Part shown: positions 62,665 through 64,000 of the stretch, piece by piece
How positions within the stretch are numbered: the stretch's first letter is position 1
Layout: every line of letters starts with the position of its first letter
From: Planctomycetales bacterium ZRK34
GTDB lineage: Bacteria; Planctomycetota; Phycisphaerae; Phycisphaerales; Zrk34
Assembly: GCA_014873095.1 (NCBI GenBank)
Contig: CP050848.1
Location: 3,779,850 to 3,843,849, forward strand
Direction of reading: 5' to 3'
DNA: 64,000 bases
Program-made: the position numbers and the translations under genes
Notes under the pieces: generated by a model
Seen by the model: the letters and a program-made list of their open reading frames with translations, nothing else
What the model was told of the DNA's origin: nothing
Databases searched by the model: none

Positions 62665-62761
62665 AACACGGGGGGCCACGGGGGGCCACGGAGTCGACAT
62701 ACAGGCCAGTTGTGTTTTGATCACATTCAAATCACCGTGGCCCTCTGTGGCCCTCCGTGTT
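62665..62761. repeat. Imperfect inverted repeat, ACGGAGGGCCAC family
   Basis: AACACGGGGGGCCACGGGG... on the left (62665-62692) pairs with CCGTGGCCCTCTGTGGCCCT... on the right (62735-62761). It lies in the gap between the NirB-like and 11-heme genes of the second redox operon and would form a large hairpin in the mRNA. Confidence 0.8.
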
Positions 62762-62769
62762 GAGTCTTT

Positions 62770-64000
62770 TCAAAAGAAGTAGACCGACGCAATGTGAAAT
62801 CCGATCAGCACCGGCAGCGGCCAGAACAGCAGAATGTGGCCCCAGGTCAGCCACGGTCGCCACTGCCGCGCGAAGGCGGCGACGCGCCCGGCGCCGTCGC
62901 CGGCGGATTCCATCGCCGTGATGAATCCCGCCGCCGCGCCGATGAGGTTCAATCCCAAAAAGGCGGTCATCAGATAGAAGTTCAGGTTGTAGCCCATGCG
63001 GAAGCCGGTATGAACGATCAGCACCACCAGCGTGCTGAGCCCGATCATGCCGTGCATGACCCGCCACCACCCGAACGATCCAAACGAAAGCCATTTGATC
63101 CGCTTGCGGGCCGACAGCAGCAGCGCGATCACCGAAATGCCCAGCAGGCTGTACCCGCTGATCTGTTTGTATACGGCATCGCGCCAGAGCTGATCGATCG
63201 TGTGCATGACCGTCTGCACGGTGTTGGCAAACGGCACCGGCGCCACCAGCGCCACCGCCATGACGACCAGCAGCGCCATCAGCGACACCCCGGCAAACAG
63301 TCGCCACCCGCTGACGCCGCCGGCGCCGCGCGGGGCGAAGTCGGCGCCGAGCATCTCCGCCAGCATCGGTTTGCATGACCCGCAGACCGTCGACGCGCCG
63401 GTGCACTGGGCCAGTCGTTCGATCGTGCCGCAGCCGGAGTTGATCTGCACCCGCATCGCGCCGGCGGTGACGCGTTTGCAGTTGCACACCACCGCCCGGT
63501 CGGGCAGGCGCATCACGCGGCCGGCCCCGGCGGAGCCCCACAGCTCGCCCGTCTGCATGAAATGCTGGAGCAGCTTCGGCGTGACTTTGCGCTGGCGGTC
63601 GATGCCGATGCGGAGCTGGCCCATCTCGGACCATTCCCCGACGACGGCCGCGCCGATGATGTGCTCACCGCGCACACGGATGTGACGACGCTTGCCGGGC
63701 GCTGACCAGACATGCGCGCCGTCTTCGCCACGATAGTCGCCGTACACCGCCATCTCGACGCCGAGCAGTTTCAACCGCGTCGACAGATCGCCGCCGGTGA
63801 ATTCAGCCCGGCGGCCGAAGCGTTTAGTCAGGTTTTTAGCGGTGATTTCAGCCATTTCATAGCCGGGGGCGACCAGCCCGTACACGCGCCCGCGGTGCGA
63901 AGCACACTCACCGATGGCGTAAATGTCTTCGTCGCTGGTGCGCAGTTCGTCGTCGACGAGGATGCCGGCCACGCCCGTGTCGCAGTCGAGCCCCGCCTCC
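62770..64000 (-). CDS. NirB-like FAD oxidoreductase / BFD-type Fe-S / cytochrome b-like fusion, 5' end cut by window edge
   Basis: The frame is open to the right edge, so the N-terminus is missing; the visible part has about 409 residues. It begins inside a pyridine-nucleotide-disulfide oxidoreductase domain (GILVDDELRTSDEDIYAIGECASHRG, split here, closely like NirB/NasC). A BFD-like 2Fe-2S domain follows (VVCNCKRV, INSGCGTIERLAQCTGAS, VCGSCKPML). Last come about five membrane helices with His residues (WWRVMHGMIGLSTLVVLIVH, WGHILLF, IGFHIASVYFF) typical of cytochrome b-like heme binding. Siroheme nitrite reductase parts are absent. It is the first visible gene of the second redox operon. Confidence 0.85.
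   Translation of the reverse strand, partial: EAGLDCDTGVAGILVDDELRTSDEDIYAIGECASHRGRVYGLVAPGYEMAEITAKNLTKRFGRRAEFTGGDLSTRLKLLGVEMAVYGDYRGEDGAHVWSAPGKRRHIRVRGEHIIGAAVVGEWSEMGQLRIGIDRQRKVTPKLLQHFMQTGELWGSAGAGRVMRLPDRAVVCNCKRVTAGAMRVQINSGCGTIERLAQCTGASTVCGSCKPMLAEMLGADFAPRGAGGVSGWRLFAGVSLMALLVVMAVALVAPVPFANTVQTVMHTIDQLWRDAVYKQISGYSLLGISVIALLLSARKRIKWLSFGSFGWWRVMHGMIGLSTLVVLIVHTGFRMGYNLNFYLMTAFLGLNLIGAAAGFITAMESAGDGAGRVAAFARQWRPWLTWGHILLFWPLPVLIGFHIASVYFF

Overview
The window is GC-rich bacterial DNA from a Gram-negative organism, most likely a planctomycete of the class Phycisphaerae. Four things point there. The 16S rRNA gene stands alone, with its own tandem promoters, processing stem and terminator, and no 23S or 5S follows it. 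Several secreted proteins end in PEP-CTERM-like sorting tails, and two of these have the PTPAALPAGL or PAPAALPAGL form. A sulfatase, a ThuA protein, a GH63-like glucosidase and a prepilin-like anti-sigma protein are typical planctomycete content. The intergenic DNA is full of short hairpin repeats. The phylum is an inference from these signs; no database search was possible.

Layout. 0-7 kb: a truncated SpoIIE-type phosphatase, then a complete RND efflux operon (outer-membrane factor, HAE1 pump, adaptor) facing a divergent TetR/CecR-like regulator, with a readable promoter and operator region. 7.9-17.7 kb: sulfatase, an ethylene-receptor-like histidine kinase with its response regulator, an aldo/keto reductase, a large lipoprotein, a radical SAM protein and a ThuA protein. 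18-26 kb: a five-gene redox operon (membrane flavin/2Fe-2S reductase, tetraheme c554-like cytochrome, a double cNMP-domain four-cluster ferredoxin, a diheme cytochrome b and a decaheme cytochrome carrying FecR-like and DDSSLLGG-repeat regions). 26-34.5 kb: two tandem secreted alpha/beta hydrolases, a GH63-like glucosidase and a membrane repeat protein. 34.6-41 kb: argB and argF separated by a frameshifted GxxExxY gene, an outer-membrane barrel, a LamG surface protein, an NYN-domain protein and purE. 41-44 kb: a repeat-rich non-coding kilobase and two PEP-CTERM-like proteins. 44-47 kb: an ECF sigma factor with an anti-sigma/prepilin-like partner and a GH43-like enzyme.

47.3-49.6 kb is the 16S rRNA unit. 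49.7-57 kb is an accessory, repeat-dominated stretch: a RAYT transposase between identical 62-bp repeats, a gene carrying three in-frame 126-bp repeat units, a lone dehydroquinate-synthase-like enzyme, an RNHCP protein, and two small membrane proteins bracketed by 82-bp direct repeats. 57-59.6 kb holds a lipoprotein and a canonical PEP-CTERM protein.

59.7-64 kb is a second redox operon: globin, monoheme cytochrome c, Tll0287/DUF3365-like heme protein, a cytochrome with 11 heme sites, and a NirB-like oxidoreductase fused to a membrane cytochrome b-like domain, cut by the right edge. Together the two redox operons encode 27 visible heme c attachment motifs plus b hemes, flavin and Fe-S centres. 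I infer two routes moving electrons from NAD(P)H across the inner membrane to periplasmic multiheme proteins. This is the most likely place in the window for undescribed biology.
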